Shown here in pieces: positions 26,791 to 36,370 of a stretch of DNA of 64,000 bases; positions within the stretch are counted from its first letter, which is position 1; each line of letters begins with the position of its first letter. Location of the stretch: assembly GCF_004762045.1 (NCBI RefSeq), contig NZ_SJOM01000007.1:310001-374000 (forward strand). Reading direction: 5' to 3'. The notes beneath the pieces are model-generated. The model did not search any database. It was not told where the DNA came from and saw only the letters and a program-made list of their open reading frames with translations. This DNA is from Mycobacterium sp. DL99 (lineage in GTDB: Bacteria > Actinomycetota > Actinomycetes > Mycobacteriales > Mycobacteriaceae). Made by a program: the position numbers and the translations under genes.

Positions 26791-28083
26791 ATGATGACCG
26801 TGACTACCACCGCAATCACCTCCGCCTCCGCACCCGAAGACCGGCGCCGAACACTGCGAACCCCGTTCACCGCGGCAGCCTGTCGTAGCTATCTGTATTT
26901 CCTCCTGGTGAGCGTCCTTGCCGTGGTCGGCGTGGTCTACCTGTTCGTCACCGGTCTGACCTCGGGGCTGTTGCTTGTCACCCTGGTCGGCGTACCGCTG
27001 CTGGCGCTCCTGGTGTTGTCGGGTCGACGGTGGAACGCGCTGTACCGATCGCTGGCCCGGCTGGTCGGTGTCACGATCGCTCCGCCGGCGCCGTTCGCCC
27101 GGCGGGCCGGCTGGCCGCAGACACTGGCCTCGGCCCTTACCGATGCGGTCGGCTGGCGCAGCCTGGGATTCCTTCTCCTGCAGAGCGTCGTGATGACACC
27201 CCTCGGATACGGGGTCGTGCTGGGGATCGTGATCTCGGCGGTGCTGGTGGTCTCCCCGGTGGTCTGGGCGTGCGGAATAGCGATCATCAGTTTCGGCGAA
27301 CCGGTGGACTCGCTCGGCATCTACCTACTGCTGTCGGCGGGTGGACTGCTCGCTCTGTACACGTTGGCGTGGGTCATGATCGGTGTCGGGCGTGCCCATG
27401 TCTGGCTGGCCGAAGCACTGCTCGCCCCGACCGACCGCGAACGCCGGGTAGGCGAACTGGAGCGCGCCCGTGCCGATGTGGTCGATGATTCGGCGGCGAC
27501 GCTGCGCCGCGTCGAGCGCAATCTGCACGACGGCACGCAGGCCAGGCTGATCGCCGTGGCGATGACGCTGGCGCGCGCCGAGGAACAGTTGGCCGATCCG
27601 GACAAGGCTGACCGGGCCCGGCAACTGGTCTCCGACGCACTGGCGAACACCAAGGACACCCTGACCGAACTGCGCGATCTGGTCCGCGGAATCCGGCCGC
27701 CTGCACTGGATCTCGGCCTGGTGCCGGCCGTGCAGACATTGGTTGCGCGTAACCCGATCCCCGTAGAGCTGGTCGATGACGTCACGGTGCACCCGTCGTT
27801 GGGTGTGGAGACGCTGGCGTACTTCTGCGTAGCCGAGTTGCTCGCCAACGTCTCCCGGCATTCCGGCGCGACCCAGGCCACCGTGTGGCTGCACAGCGAT
27901 GCCGATGAGCTGCGGATCGTCGTGGCGGACAACGGTTCCGGTGGGGTGGAGCCGGCCAACGGCTCGGGGCTGACGGGATTGGCCGATCGGCTGAGGATGG
28001 TTGACGGCCGGCTCGACATCGACAGCCCTTCTGGCGGGCCCACCACGGTGACAGCCGTCGTACCGGCGGGAACACAACGGTGA
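26791..28083 (+). CDS. Sensor histidine kinase (NarL/DesK type) with PSPD-like membrane sensor
   Basis: A 430-residue two-component kinase. Residues about 30-220 contain four hydrophobic helices in two pairs, resembling the actinobacterial 'putative sensor' domain. The HisKA_3 dimerisation helix follows with the phospho-accepting His246 in NLHDGTQARLIAVAMTLARAEEQL. The HATPase domain has its N box around CVAELLANVSRHSGAT and G boxes DNGSGG and GSGLTGLADR. It overlaps the response-regulator gene by GTGA and so is translationally coupled. The ATG pair at 26791/26794 starts the protein. The stimulus is unknown, probably membrane-related given the compact sensor. Confidence 0.92.
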   Translation: MMTVTTTAITSASAPEDRRRTLRTPFTAAACRSYLYFLLVSVLAVVGVVYLFVTGLTSGLLLVTLVGVPLLALLVLSGRRWNALYRSLARLVGVTIAPPAPFARRAGWPQTLASALTDAVGWRSLGFLLLQSVVMTPLGYGVVLGIVISAVLVVSPVVWACGIAIISFGEPVDSLGIYLLLSAGGLLALYTLAWVMIGVGRAHVWLAEALLAPTDRERRVGELERARADVVDDSAATLRRVERNLHDGTQARLIAVAMTLARAEEQLADPDKADRARQLVSDALANTKDTLTELRDLVRGIRPPALDLGLVPAVQTLVARNPIPVELVDDVTVHPSLGVETLAYFCVAELLANVSRHSGATQATVWLHSDADELRIVVADNGSGGVEPANGSGLTGLADRLRMVDGRLDIDSPSGGPTTVTAVVPAGTQR

Positions 28084-28727
28084 CCCGGCTGGCGATCGCC
28101 GAGGACAATGCGATTCTGCGCGACGGCCTGACCCAATTGCTCGTCGAACGCGGGCATGATGTTGTGGCCAAGGTGGGGACGGCCGACCAGGTCCGGGAGA
28201 TCGCTCAGACGCTGCGGCCGGAAGTGTTCGTGATCGACATCCGCATGCCGCCGACCTTCACCGACGAGGGCCTGGTCGCGGCGGTATCGTTGCGGCGCTC
28301 GCATCCGGATGTCGGGGTTCTGGTGTTCTCTCAGTGGGTCGAGACCCGTTATGCCGCTGAGCTGTTGGCCGGAAATCCGGAAGGGGTGGGCTACCTGCTC
28401 AAGGACCGCGTGGCCGATATCGGTGAGTTCGACGCCGCGCTGCGGCGCGTCGCTGACGGAGGTACCGCGCTCGATCCGGAGGTCGTGCGGCAGCTGATGG
28501 GGACGCGGCGTAGTGGTGATGCGCTGGCGCGGCTGACTCCCCGCGAACGTGAAGTCCTCGCCCTGATGGCCGAAGGGCATTCGAACAGCGCCCTGGCCGA
28601 ACATCTTTCGGTTTCCGAACGTGCCGTGGAGAAGCACATCGGCAGCATCTTCACGAAACTCGACCTACCGCCGTCGACGGCGCATCACCGGCGCGTGCTT
28701 GCCGTCGTCACTTACCTGAACTCCTAG
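28080..28727 (+). CDS. NarL/LuxR-family response regulator
   Basis: A 215-residue regulator. The receiver domain (1 to about 125) has acidic residues Glu8 and Asp9, the phospho-acceptor Asp53 in FVIDIRMPP and the lysine in YLLKD. A LuxR-type helix-turn-helix (about 148-212) contains LTPREREVLALMAEGHSNSALAEHLSVSERAVEKHIGSIFTKL. It is the cognate partner of the overlapping histidine kinase. The start is GTG at 28080. Its likely targets are neighbouring genes such as the NmrA-like reductase 66 bp downstream, but no operator was recognised. Confidence 0.93.
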   Translation: MTRLAIAEDNAILRDGLTQLLVERGHDVVAKVGTADQVREIAQTLRPEVFVIDIRMPPTFTDEGLVAAVSLRRSHPDVGVLVFSQWVETRYAAELLAGNPEGVGYLLKDRVADIGEFDAALRRVADGGTALDPEVVRQLMGTRRSGDALARLTPREREVLALMAEGHSNSALAEHLSVSERAVEKHIGSIFTKLDLPPSTAHHRRVLAVVTYLNS

Positions 28728-28793
28728 GTCCGGGATGATTGTCGCCGATCTGTCGGTTGCAACCCATGCATCACCGCAGAAACGGAGGCCACA

Positions 28794-29732
28794 GTGCCCG
28801 CAACACCGCCAACGGCAGACAGCCTGAGCATTCTCGTCATCGGGACAGGCGAACTCGGCGCCAGTGTGTTGTCCGCTCTCACCCGTCACCTGGCAATCCA
28901 TCCCGGCGCCGCAAGCATCGCGGTGCTGCTGAGGCCGCCGGCATCACGTGCCGATGTGAAACGCGATGCGCGCAGCGAGGAACTGACCCAGTCGGGTATC
29001 ACCATCGAGCATGCCGATGTCGCGACGGCGTCGGTGGCCGAGCTCGCGGCCATAATGCGGCGCTACGGCACAGTCATAAGCTGTGTCGGTTTCGCGGCCG
29101 GGCCGGGGACACAGCACAAACTCGCTCAATCGGCCCTCACTGCCGGGGTATCGCGGTTCTTTCCATGGCAGTTCGGCGTCGACTACGACGAGATAGGGCG
29201 CGGTAGCGCGCAGACGCTGTTCGACGAGCAACTCGACGTGCGTGACCTGCTGCGCGGCCAGCACGCCACGGAGTGGGTGATCATCTCCACCGGCATGTTC
29301 ACCAGTTTCCTGTTCGAACCCGAGTTCGCCGTCGTGGATCTGTCGGCCGAGACCGTGCATGCGTTGGGAAGCTGGGACAACCAAGTCACCCTCACCACCC
29401 CCGAAGACATCGGCGTGCTCACCGCCGACATCGTCTTCGCCGAACCGCGTATTCGCGACACCGTCGTTTATCTCGCGGGGGACACCGTCAGTTACCGGGA
29501 ACTCGCCGATATCGTCGACCGCGTCCGTGCGACATCGGTTACCCGCACGCTGTGGACCACCGACGTCCTGACCGACCGGCTACAGCAGGATCCCGAGGAC
29601 ACGATGAGCAAGTACCGGGCGGTGTTCGCCCGCACCAATGGTGTTGCCTGGCCGAAGGATCAGTCGTACAACGCTGTTCGCGGCATCAGGACGACGACTG
29701 CCGAGGAATGGGCCAGAGCGAACCTGGTGTGA
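28794..29732 (+). CDS. NmrA/isoflavone-reductase-like NAD(P)-binding protein
   Basis: A 312-residue atypical SDR. The N-terminal dinucleotide motif is SILVIGTGELGASVLSALTRHL, followed by a basic patch (LLRPPASRADVKRD) suited to the NADPH 2'-phosphate. Further family segments are VISCVGFAAGPGTQHKLAQSALTAGVSRFFPWQFGVDYDEIG and WVIISTGMFTSFLF. This is the phenylcoumaran/isoflavone-reductase-like (PCBER) branch, whose bacterial members are mostly uncharacterised. The GTG start at 28794 follows GGAGG. It lies on the same strand downstream of the two-component genes and converges with mmpL. Confidence 0.85.
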   Translation: MPATPPTADSLSILVIGTGELGASVLSALTRHLAIHPGAASIAVLLRPPASRADVKRDARSEELTQSGITIEHADVATASVAELAAIMRRYGTVISCVGFAAGPGTQHKLAQSALTAGVSRFFPWQFGVDYDEIGRGSAQTLFDEQLDVRDLLRGQHATEWVIISTGMFTSFLFEPEFAVVDLSAETVHALGSWDNQVTLTTPEDIGVLTADIVFAEPRIRDTVVYLAGDTVSYRELADIVDRVRATSVTRTLWTTDVLTDRLQQDPEDTMSKYRAVFARTNGVAWPKDQSYNAVRGIRTTTAEEWARANLV

Positions 29733-29751
29733 CACCGGCACACATCGGAGG

Positions 29752-32649
29752 CTAGTTCGACGTGGTTGGCTCGGGCTCCGGGTCGAGCAGTTCGCGAACC
29801 GAGGTGCGAGTGCCGTAGGGGCGCAACATGCGGCTGGCCGGCCGCGGCCGCACGATCCGTGGCCACCAGAACCACCGGCCGAGCAGGGCCGCGATGGACG
29901 GTGTCATGAACGACCGCACGATCAAGGTGTCGAAGAGCAGGCCGAGGCCGATCGTGGTGCCGATCTGGCCGAGGACGATGAGATCGCTGAAGATGAACGA
30001 GGACATGGTGGCCGCGAACACCAGACCGGCGGCGGTCACCACCCGGCCGGTCCCGGCCATGGCGCGGATGACGCCGGTCTTGAGTCCTGCCCCGATCTCT
30101 TCCTGGAACCTCGATATCAGCAGCAGGTTGTAGTCCGCGCCGACCGCCAGCAGCAGGATGATGGCCAGTGCCAGCACGATCCAGTACAGCTGGATGCCGA
30201 AGATGTACTGCCACACCAGGACCGACAGGCCGAACGACGCTCCCAACGACAGCACGACCGTCCCGACGATGACCATTGCGGCGACGAGGCTGCGGGTGAT
30301 GAACATCATGATGAGCAGGATGAGGCTGATCGCGGCCAATGCGGCGATGAGCAGGTCGTATTTGGCGCCGTCCTGAATGTCCTTGTACGCCGAAGCGGTT
30401 CCGGCCACGTAGATCTTGGCGTCCGACAGGGGAGTGGCCTTGATCGCGTCGAACGCGGAGTCCTTGATCGCGTCGATGTGTGAGATGCCCTCGGGCGTGG
30501 CGGGAGTGCCCTCGTGCGTGATGATCATGCGGGCGGCCTTGCCGTCGGGCGAGAGGAACAGTTTCAGGCCGCGCTTGAAGTCGGGATTGTCGAAGGCTTC
30601 CGGAGGCAGATAGAACGAGTCGTCATTCTTGGCCGAGTCGAAGGCCTGTCCCATCGCGGTCGAGTTCTCGAGGGCTTCCTGGGACTGCGAGTTGGTCCCG
30701 GACGTGGTGGCGTAGTTGGACAGCGTCAGGTCACGGTTGCGCTCCTGGATGGCGATCTGCGGCGGGAGCAGCGCCACGAGTTTCGGCTGGAGGGCGTCGA
30801 GCTTGTCCAGGCTCGCGGTGATCTGCCCGAACTGATCGCTGAGTTTGTCGATGCCGTCGAGTGCGTCGAACACCGATCTCAGCGCCGCGCACATGGGAAT
30901 GTCGAAACAGTGCGGTTCCCAGTAGAAGTAGTTGCGCAGCGGGCGGAACTGATCGTCGAAATTGGCGATCTTGTCGCGCAGGTCGTTCACGATCGCGACG
31001 GTGTCGTGGAACGCCTGGGTCTGCTCGTGGGTGGCAGCGGCACTGGCCTGTTGCAACGTGACCTGCTGCTTGAGGATGTTGATCGTGTTCGACAGTTCGT
31101 TGGCCTGCTTGAGCAGATCGGCGGCACGGTCCTGCTGGTAACCCAGATTCATGATCTGGCTGGCGCTTTGCGCACTGATCTGAAACGGGATGGAGCTGTG
31201 CTTGATCGGCGTGCCCAGAGGCCGGGTGATCGACTGGACCAGCGCGATGCCGCGGGTGTGCAGAACGGCTTTGGCGATGCGTTCGAGTACCAGCATGTCC
31301 GCGGGGTTCCGCATGTCGTGGTCGGCTTCGACCATCAGTAGCTCGGGGTTCAGCCGGGCCTCGGAGAAGTGACGTGTCGCGGCTGCGTAACCGACGTTCG
31401 CCGGTGCCGATTCCGGTAGGTAGGGGCGGCCGTCGTAGCTGGTCTTGTACCCCGGCAGGGCGAGAAGGCCGACGAGCGCGATCAGGCACGACACCACCAG
31501 GATGGGGCCGGGCCAACGCACGATCGCGGTACCGATGCGGCGCCATCGCGGTGCCCGTGGATTGCGTTTCGGCTCAAAGAGTCCGAACCGGCTGGCGATG
31601 GTCAGTACGGCGGGCCCCAGCGTCAGTGCCGCTGCCAACGTCACGAGCACGCCGATGGCGGCGGGTATGCCCAAGGTCTGGAAGTAGGGCAGCCGGGTGA
31701 AGTGCAGGCAGGCCACGGCCCCGGCGATGGTCAGCCCCGAGCCGACGATGACGTGGACGGTGCCGCCGAACATGTCGTAATACGCGGCCTCGCGGTCCAT
31801 CCCACGGGCGCGGGCCTCGTGATACCGGCCGATGACGAAGATGCCGTAGTCCGTGCCCGCGGCGATTGCCAACAGCGTCAGCAGGTTCGTCGAATAGGTG
31901 GACAGGCCGATGACCCCGGAATGCGCGAGCGCGGCGACGACGCCGCGCGCGGCGGCCAGCTCGACGGCGACCGTAACCAGCATGAGGAGCATCGTGACCA
32001 GCGACCGGTAGACCACGAGCAGCATCACCGCGATCACCAGAAAGGTTATGCCGGTGACCTTATGGGTTCCCTCGCTGCCGACCTCGAAGTTGTCGGTGAT
32101 GAGCGGTGCGGCACCGGTGACGTAGGCCTTGACCCCGGGCGGCGGAGGGACGCTCGCCACGATCTGGCGGATGGCGTCCACGGATTGGTTGGACAGCGCT
32201 TCGCCCTGGTTGCCGGCCAGGTACACCTGCACCAACGCGGCCTTGCCGTCCTTGCTCTGGGAACCGCCGGCGGTGAGCGGATCGCCCCAGAAGTCCTGAA
32301 TGTGCTCGACGTGTTTGGTGTCCTCGGCCAGCCGTTTCACGAGGGTGTCGTAGAAGCGGTGGGCGTCGTCGCCGAGAGGCTGATCGCCCTCGAGCACGAT
32401 CATGGCGGCGCTGTCGGAGTTGAACTCGTCGAAGACCTGGCCGATGTGTCGCATCGCCATGGTCGACGGCGCATCGGGCGCGTTCAGTCCCACCGAGCGC
32501 GCTGCACCGACGACTTCCAGTTGTGGCACAAGGATGTTCGTCAGCGCGGCGATGGCGACCCATACGAGCACGATCGGCACGGCGAGCAGACGGATGGTTC
32601 GCGCCGTCCTGGAACCGGCGGCTTCACCTTCTGCGTGCCGGGTGCTCAT
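29752..32649 (-). CDS. MmpL-family RND lipid/drug transporter
   Basis: A 965-residue inner-membrane RND transporter with twelve helices and two periplasmic porter domains. The proton-relay Asp-Tyr pairs occur in each half: [12 protein letters not shown] (near residue 266) and [12 protein letters not shown] (near 835). The second periplasmic loop (about 480-680) is long, with a coiled-coil stretch ([24 protein letters not shown]), the feature of MmpS-dependent MmpL4/5-type members that export siderophores, glycopeptidolipids or drugs. It overlaps the mmpS gene by ATGA. A divergent TetR gene probably controls the pair. The cargo is not identified. Confidence 0.93.
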   Translation of the reverse strand: MSTRHAEGEAAGSRTARTIRLLAVPIVLVWVAIAALTNILVPQLEVVGAARSVGLNAPDAPSTMAMRHIGQVFDEFNSDSAAMIVLEGDQPLGDDAHRFYDTLVKRLAEDTKHVEHIQDFWGDPLTAGGSQSKDGKAALVQVYLAGNQGEALSNQSVDAIRQIVASVPPPPGVKAYVTGAAPLITDNFEVGSEGTHKVTGITFLVIAVMLLVVYRSLVTMLLMLVTVAVELAAARGVVAALAHSGVIGLSTYSTNLLTLLAIAAGTDYGIFVIGRYHEARARGMDREAAYYDMFGGTVHVIVGSGLTIAGAVACLHFTRLPYFQTLGIPAAIGVLVTLAAALTLGPAVLTIASRFGLFEPKRNPRAPRWRRIGTAIVRWPGPILVVSCLIALVGLLALPGYKTSYDGRPYLPESAPANVGYAAATRHFSEARLNPELLMVEADHDMRNPADMLVLERIAKAVLHTRGIALVQSITRPLGTPIKHSSIPFQISAQSASQIMNLGYQQDRAADLLKQANELSNTINILKQQVTLQQASAAATHEQTQAFHDTVAIVNDLRDKIANFDDQFRPLRNYFYWEPHCFDIPMCAALRSVFDALDGIDKLSDQFGQITASLDKLDALQPKLVALLPPQIAIQERNRDLTLSNYATTSGTNSQSQEALENSTAMGQAFDSAKNDDSFYLPPEAFDNPDFKRGLKLFLSPDGKAARMIITHEGTPATPEGISHIDAIKDSAFDAIKATPLSDAKIYVAGTASAYKDIQDGAKYDLLIAALAAISLILLIMMFITRSLVAAMVIVGTVVLSLGASFGLSVLVWQYIFGIQLYWIVLALAIILLLAVGADYNLLLISRFQEEIGAGLKTGVIRAMAGTGRVVTAAGLVFAATMSSFIFSDLIVLGQIGTTIGLGLLFDTLIVRSFMTPSIAALLGRWFWWPRIVRPRPASRMLRPYGTRTSVRELLDPEPEPTTSN

Positions 32650-33092
32650 GCGGACTTGTCCAAGCAGGCGATGTAACCGTTCACGTTACTGGTCGACCTT
32701 TCGTCCTTGACCACGCCATTGACGGTGATGCGGCACCCGATGGTCGCACCGTCCCCTTGCGCCCGGAGGTCGGCGAACAGCGTCGGATCGTCCGTGACCA
32801 GGGTTTGCGACCACGGCAAGGTCGCATCCTCGACCCGCTGGGGTTGTGCATCGATATCCAGATAATTGATGGTGGCGACCGAACCCGGTGACCCGAACAC
32901 TTCGAACAGAACCCGTTTCGGGTTGTAGCCGGTGTTCTCCAGGGTGTCGGCGCTGGGGCGCGACACATGATTGTCAGACCCGAATATGCCGTGCAGTCGA
33001 CTGACGGTGAACGCGACGACGGCCACCACGAGGACAGCCACGATCACCGTCCAGCGCCGCCTGACCAGGCTTCCTACCGAGATCCCCTGCAT
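32646..33092 (-). CDS. MmpS-family membrane accessory protein
   Basis: A 148-residue protein with one N-terminal membrane helix ([23 protein letters not shown], about 10-32) and a periplasmic beta-rich domain ([37 protein letters not shown]) ending with a conserved cysteine. MmpS proteins work with the MmpL encoded downstream; the two genes overlap by four bases. The ATG at 33092 is used because AAAGG precedes it; a TTG six codons upstream is less likely. Transcription starts in the gap shared with the divergent TetR gene. Confidence 0.92.
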   Translation of the reverse strand: MQGISVGSLVRRRWTVIVAVLVVAVVAFTVSRLHGIFGSDNHVSRPSADTLENTGYNPKRVLFEVFGSPGSVATINYLDIDAQPQRVEDATLPWSQTLVTDDPTLFADLRAQGDGATIGCRITVNGVVKDERSTSNVNGYIACLDKSA

Positions 33093-33166
33093 CTCAGAGC
33101 CTTTCGACAACGGACGCGTAGCGCGCCGTGAGGCGATAGTCTTTGGCCGTCCTAAGTATCTGAACG

Positions 33167-33180
33167 GTACCGTACGGTAC
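33167..33180. promoter_or_regulatory. Palindromic operator between mmpS and tetR
   Basis: GTACCGTACGGTAC is a perfect 14-bp palindrome in the divergent promoter, 61 bp from the TetR start and 74 bp from mmpS. It overlaps a -10-like TACTAT (33178-33183). The flanking TCTGAAC occurs on both sides. Its position fits repression of both directions by the TetR protein encoded at 33242. Confidence 0.65.
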
Positions 33181-33241
33181 TATTCTGAACCGGGCAAGAC
33201 CTAGGACAGCTTGGCTCCCGGCTAAGGAAAGGGTTTCCCGC

Positions 33242-33844
33242 GTGACTTCCGCCTCGACGCATCACGTCTCACCGCCGGCCGCGGCGTCGCAGTGGACTGA
33301 GCGGGAGGCCGAGTTATTGGCGGTGACCCTGCGACTGTTGCAGCAGCACGGATACGACCGGTTGACCGTGGAAGCCGTAGCGACCGAGGCGAAGTCCAGC
33401 AAGGCCACCATCTACCGCCGGTGGCCGTCGAAGACCGACCTCGTCCTGGCGGCCTTCATCGAGGGCACCCGGGTGCAACTGGTCCCGCCCTGCACCGGCT
33501 CGTTACGCACCGACCTTCTGAGCATCGGAACCTCGGTGTGCGAGCAGGCACGAGAGCACGGCAGCACGATGAGCGCGATCATGTCCGAGGTGGCGCACAG
33601 CCCGGAGTTGAGTGCGGCCCTGCAGAATCAGTTCGTAGTCCAGCGCAAGAAATTGATGGCTGAGGTTCTGGCCGATGCCGTCGACCGGGGCGAGATCGAG
33701 GCCGAGGCGATCCATGACGAACTGTGGGACGTGATGCCGGGGTATCTCGTGTTCCGGTCCCTGATTCCCGGACGTCCGCCGACGGAGGCGACGGTTCGCG
33801 CACTCGTGGACGATGTGTTGATGCCGAGTCTGACTCGCTTCTGA
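33242..33844 (+). CDS. TetR-family regulator of the MmpS-MmpL pair
   Basis: A 200-residue TetR/AcrR-type regulator. The N-terminal DNA-binding domain is WTEREAELLAVTLRLLQQHGYDRLTVEAVATEAKSSKATIYRRWPSKTDLVLAAF (about residues 18-72). The C-terminal domain includes MSAIMSEVAHSPELSAALQNQFVVQRK, the TetR_C_11-like type. The start is GTG at 33242, preceded by AAGGAAAGGG-type purines. Divergent placement from mmpS-mmpL with a palindrome in the gap is a recurring layout for local repressors of mycobacterial MmpL efflux pumps. Confidence 0.9.
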   Translation: MTSASTHHVSPPAAASQWTEREAELLAVTLRLLQQHGYDRLTVEAVATEAKSSKATIYRRWPSKTDLVLAAFIEGTRVQLVPPCTGSLRTDLLSIGTSVCEQAREHGSTMSAIMSEVAHSPELSAALQNQFVVQRKKLMAEVLADAVDRGEIEAEAIHDELWDVMPGYLVFRSLIPGRPPTEATVRALVDDVLMPSLTRF

Positions 33845-33861
33845 CTCCGCCGGTCCGCCGG

Positions 33862-34494
33862 TCAGCGCAATCCGCGTATCGCCCAGATCGTCAGATAGGC
33901 CAACCCGAAGAACGCCGCAACGGCTATCGCCACGCCCGTCGACTGTACGTAGGACAGCGGTGCGCGCACCCAGTCGAGCGTCGCCGCGACCACCGCATCG
34001 GGCCGGGTCACCAGGTCCCAGGAGTTCCAGCGTTGAAAGCGGCCGATGACGACCCCGACGGCGCACAGCGCGACGGACAGTACGACGGCCAGCCAGCCCC
34101 AGAATGAGCCGAACTCGTCGTCCAATCGCTGATGCACGAGCAGCAGCGACACCACGCCGAGCAGGATCCCGGTCCACGCGGCGAACCCGTACTGCAACAC
34201 ATGCCGCCACAGTTCATAGCCCTCGCCGAGGTGGACCAGATCGGTCACCAGATAGGGCGCGTTCGGCAGGAACGCCAACCAGCCGAGGCCCAGGGGCAGC
34301 AGCCACAGCCGGCGTTCGACCAGATCGAACGCGATCGCGAAGACCATCGGGATCCAGGCCAGCACCAGGTTCCACACCAGGAACTTGGTCGGGTAGGACA
34401 TCGGTGCGGCCGGATCGGTGATCCCCAGAGCGAGGGTCAGCGCGGTCGTCGCCATCAACGAGACGACCAGCAGGATGCCACGGGCTTCGGTCAT
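33862..34494 (-). CDS. DUF1361 integral membrane protein
   Basis: A 210-residue protein with about six membrane helices. It carries the family signature FLPNAPYLVTDLVHLGEG (about residues 79-96) and the late segment IGRFQRWNSWDL typical of DUF1361. No biochemical role is known for this family. It converges with the TetR gene and is followed on the same strand, 57 bp upstream, by the DeoR-type regulator of the sugar operon; nothing links it functionally to either. Confidence 0.87.
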   Translation of the reverse strand: MTEARGILLVVSLMATTALTLALGITDPAAPMSYPTKFLVWNLVLAWIPMVFAIAFDLVERRLWLLPLGLGWLAFLPNAPYLVTDLVHLGEGYELWRHVLQYGFAAWTGILLGVVSLLLVHQRLDDEFGSFWGWLAVVLSVALCAVGVVIGRFQRWNSWDLVTRPDAVVAATLDWVRAPLSYVQSTGVAIAVAAFFGLAYLTIWAIRGLR

Positions 34495-34551
34495 GGGATC
34501 AGTTTGCCTGTCGGTGCGAGCGCGGGCCCAAGTGCCACTACGTCCACCCCG

Positions 34552-35337
34552 TCAGCCGTCTCCGCCCTCGACGACGTGTACCTGCACTCCCGCCGCCCGG
34601 ATCTGATCCAGCTGTTGCGGGTCCGCGGTCGAGTCGGTCACCAGATGATCGATCTGATTGGGCAGCACCATCTTTCCGAGCGTCGTGTTGCCGATCTTGG
34701 AACCGTCGACTGCGACGACGACACGTCGAGCGTTGGCGGCCATGGCGGTCGCGGTCCTGGCTTCGGCTTCGTCGAAGGTGGTTGCGCCGACCTCGGCCGA
34801 CATTCCGTCGGCGCCGAGAACCGCGGTGCCCACGGTGATCATCTGAAACGCCTGCTCGGACATGGGGCCAACAGCCTCAAGGGAATTGGATCGCACGACG
34901 CCACCGGTCATGATCACCTTGAGGTGGGCGTGGACGGCGCAATCGGTGGCGATCGTCAGCGAGTTCGTGACGATCGTCAGCTGAGGCCGTCCGCGCAACG
35001 CGCGGGCCACCTCGCCGGTGGTGATGCCGCCGGTGAGGGCAACCGCCTGTTGTCCTGTCGGCACCAGGGCGGCGGCACGCTGGGCGATCCGCCGTTTGAC
35101 GGCCACCATCCGGTGATCGCGAAGTCGTACCGGGATCTCACTGTCACTGGGGTCGAGTGCCTGGGCGCCCCCGTGCGTGCGCACCAGCAGACCCTGTTCC
35201 TCGAGTTCGCTGAGATCGCGGCGAAGCGTCGCGGCCGACACCCCCAACTCTGCGCAGAGCACCGGGGAAGCAACTTCACCGCGGTCACGCAGGAGCGAGA
35301 GCACTTCACGCATTCGGTCGGTGCGCTTGATCGACAT
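34552..35337 (-). CDS. DeoR/AgaR-family transcriptional regulator
   Basis: A 261-residue sugar-operon repressor. The N-terminal winged helix (RTDRMREVLSLLRDRGEVASPVLCAELGVSAATLRRDLSELEEQGLLVRTHGGA) is followed by the DeoRC sensor domain, which resembles ribose-5-phosphate isomerase (ALTGGITTGEVARAL, TIVTNSLTIA, VVAVDGSKIG) and normally binds a phosphosugar. The ATG at 35337 follows AAGGAG by 8 bases; the frame is open further upstream but overlaps the aldolase gene. It is divergent from the nine-gene sugar operon starting at 35474 and should repress it until a pathway phosphosugar accumulates. Confidence 0.92.
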   Translation of the reverse strand: MSIKRTDRMREVLSLLRDRGEVASPVLCAELGVSAATLRRDLSELEEQGLLVRTHGGAQALDPSDSEIPVRLRDHRMVAVKRRIAQRAAALVPTGQQAVALTGGITTGEVARALRGRPQLTIVTNSLTIATDCAVHAHLKVIMTGGVVRSNSLEAVGPMSEQAFQMITVGTAVLGADGMSAEVGATTFDEAEARTATAMAANARRVVVAVDGSKIGNTTLGKMVLPNQIDHLVTDSTADPQQLDQIRAAGVQVHVVEGGDG

Positions 35338-35368
35338 GCTCACGACTCCTTGGGTGATGGTTGAGGCA

Positions 35369-35383
35369 ATCAGTTTTACTGAT
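35369..35383. promoter_or_regulatory. Candidate DeoR operator
   Basis: ATCAGTTTTACTGAT is a 6+3+6 perfect inverted repeat in the 136-bp gap between the DeoR gene and the aldolase gene. It is AT-rich against the surrounding sequence, consistent with a promoter-operator. A second, smaller inverted repeat (CCCGACATCGGG) lies at about 35456-35467, just before the aldolase start. Confidence 0.55.
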
Positions 35384-35473
35384 CGCTTTACGGTTTCATC
35401 TTGCGCGCTTTGAGCGAGCTTCTCATGATCGACGAATGTTCGACACGACCGATACCCGACATCGGGTGGCAAT

Positions 35474-36370
35474 GTGACCCTGGCCGCCACCGCCGATCTG
35501 CTCGCTTCGGCAGCTGTCGAGCGCACCGCAGTGCTCGCGTTCAACGTCATCACCATCGAGCACGCAGAAGGCATTTCCGAGGGCGCGGAACGCGCCGGTG
35601 CCGCCGTGCTGATGCAGATCAGCGAGAACACCGTGCGCTTCCACGGCGGTCGGATCGAGCCGCTGGTGTCGGCCTGTGCGCGTATCGCGGAGAGCTGCGC
35701 GGTCCCGATTGCCCTGCATCTCGACCACTTTCACGATGTGACCCTGCTCGACGAGGCGGTCGAAATCGCACCGGCGCTCGGCGTCACCTCGATCATGGTC
35801 GATGCCGCCCATCTGCCGTATCGGGACAATGTCGCCCGCACGCGAACCTTCGCCGAGGCTGCACACGCCGCGGAGTTGTGGGTGGAAGCGGAGTTGGGAG
35901 AGATCGGAGGCAAGGACCACGCAGCCGTCAGCGCGCATGCGCCCGGTGTCCGAACGGATCCGGACGAAGCGGTGGCTTTCGCCGAGCAGACCGGGGTGGA
36001 CGGCCTCGCGGTGGCAGTCGGGAGCACCCATGCGATGACCACCCGCGATGCCTGCCTTGACGTCGCTCTGATCCAGCAACTGGCGGCCCGCGTGCCGGTT
36101 CCGCTTGTCCTGCACGGGTCATCCGGAGTATCGGACGACCAGCTCTGCGTCGCGGTTCGCGCCGGCATCCGCAAGATCAACGTCGGAACCGCGCTGAACA
36201 TCGCCTACACCGGGGCCGTGCGCGAGGCGCTGGCCGGTGATCTCACAGCCACCGACCCTCGCAGATACCTGAAGGCCGGGCGGCAGGCCGTCGGCGACAC
36301 CGTGGCCGATCGGTGCCGTGCCGTGCAGTCGCTTGCACCGGCGCGCGCCGGGGAGCGTGACGCCCGATGA
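35474..36370 (+). CDS. Class II tagatose/fructose-bisphosphate aldolase (GatY/KbaY-like)
   Basis: A 298-residue zinc-dependent class II aldolase. Family motifs are LAFNVITIEHAEGISEGAE near the start, the zinc-site segment IALHLDHFHDV (about residues 77-87), VEAELGEIGGKDH, and the phosphate-binding C-terminal segments LVLHGSSGVSDDQL and INVGTALNIAYTGAVREAL. With the adjacent GatZ-like subunit it should cleave tagatose 1,6-bisphosphate to dihydroxyacetone phosphate and glyceraldehyde 3-phosphate. The start is GTG at 35474 with a weak GGGTGG upstream. It is the first gene of the operon and overlaps gatZ by ATGA. Confidence 0.9.
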   Translation: MTLAATADLLASAAVERTAVLAFNVITIEHAEGISEGAERAGAAVLMQISENTVRFHGGRIEPLVSACARIAESCAVPIALHLDHFHDVTLLDEAVEIAPALGVTSIMVDAAHLPYRDNVARTRTFAEAAHAAELWVEAELGEIGGKDHAAVSAHAPGVRTDPDEAVAFAEQTGVDGLAVAVGSTHAMTTRDACLDVALIQQLAARVPVPLVLHGSSGVSDDQLCVAVRAGIRKINVGTALNIAYTGAVREALAGDLTATDPRRYLKAGRQAVGDTVADRCRAVQSLAPARAGERDAR

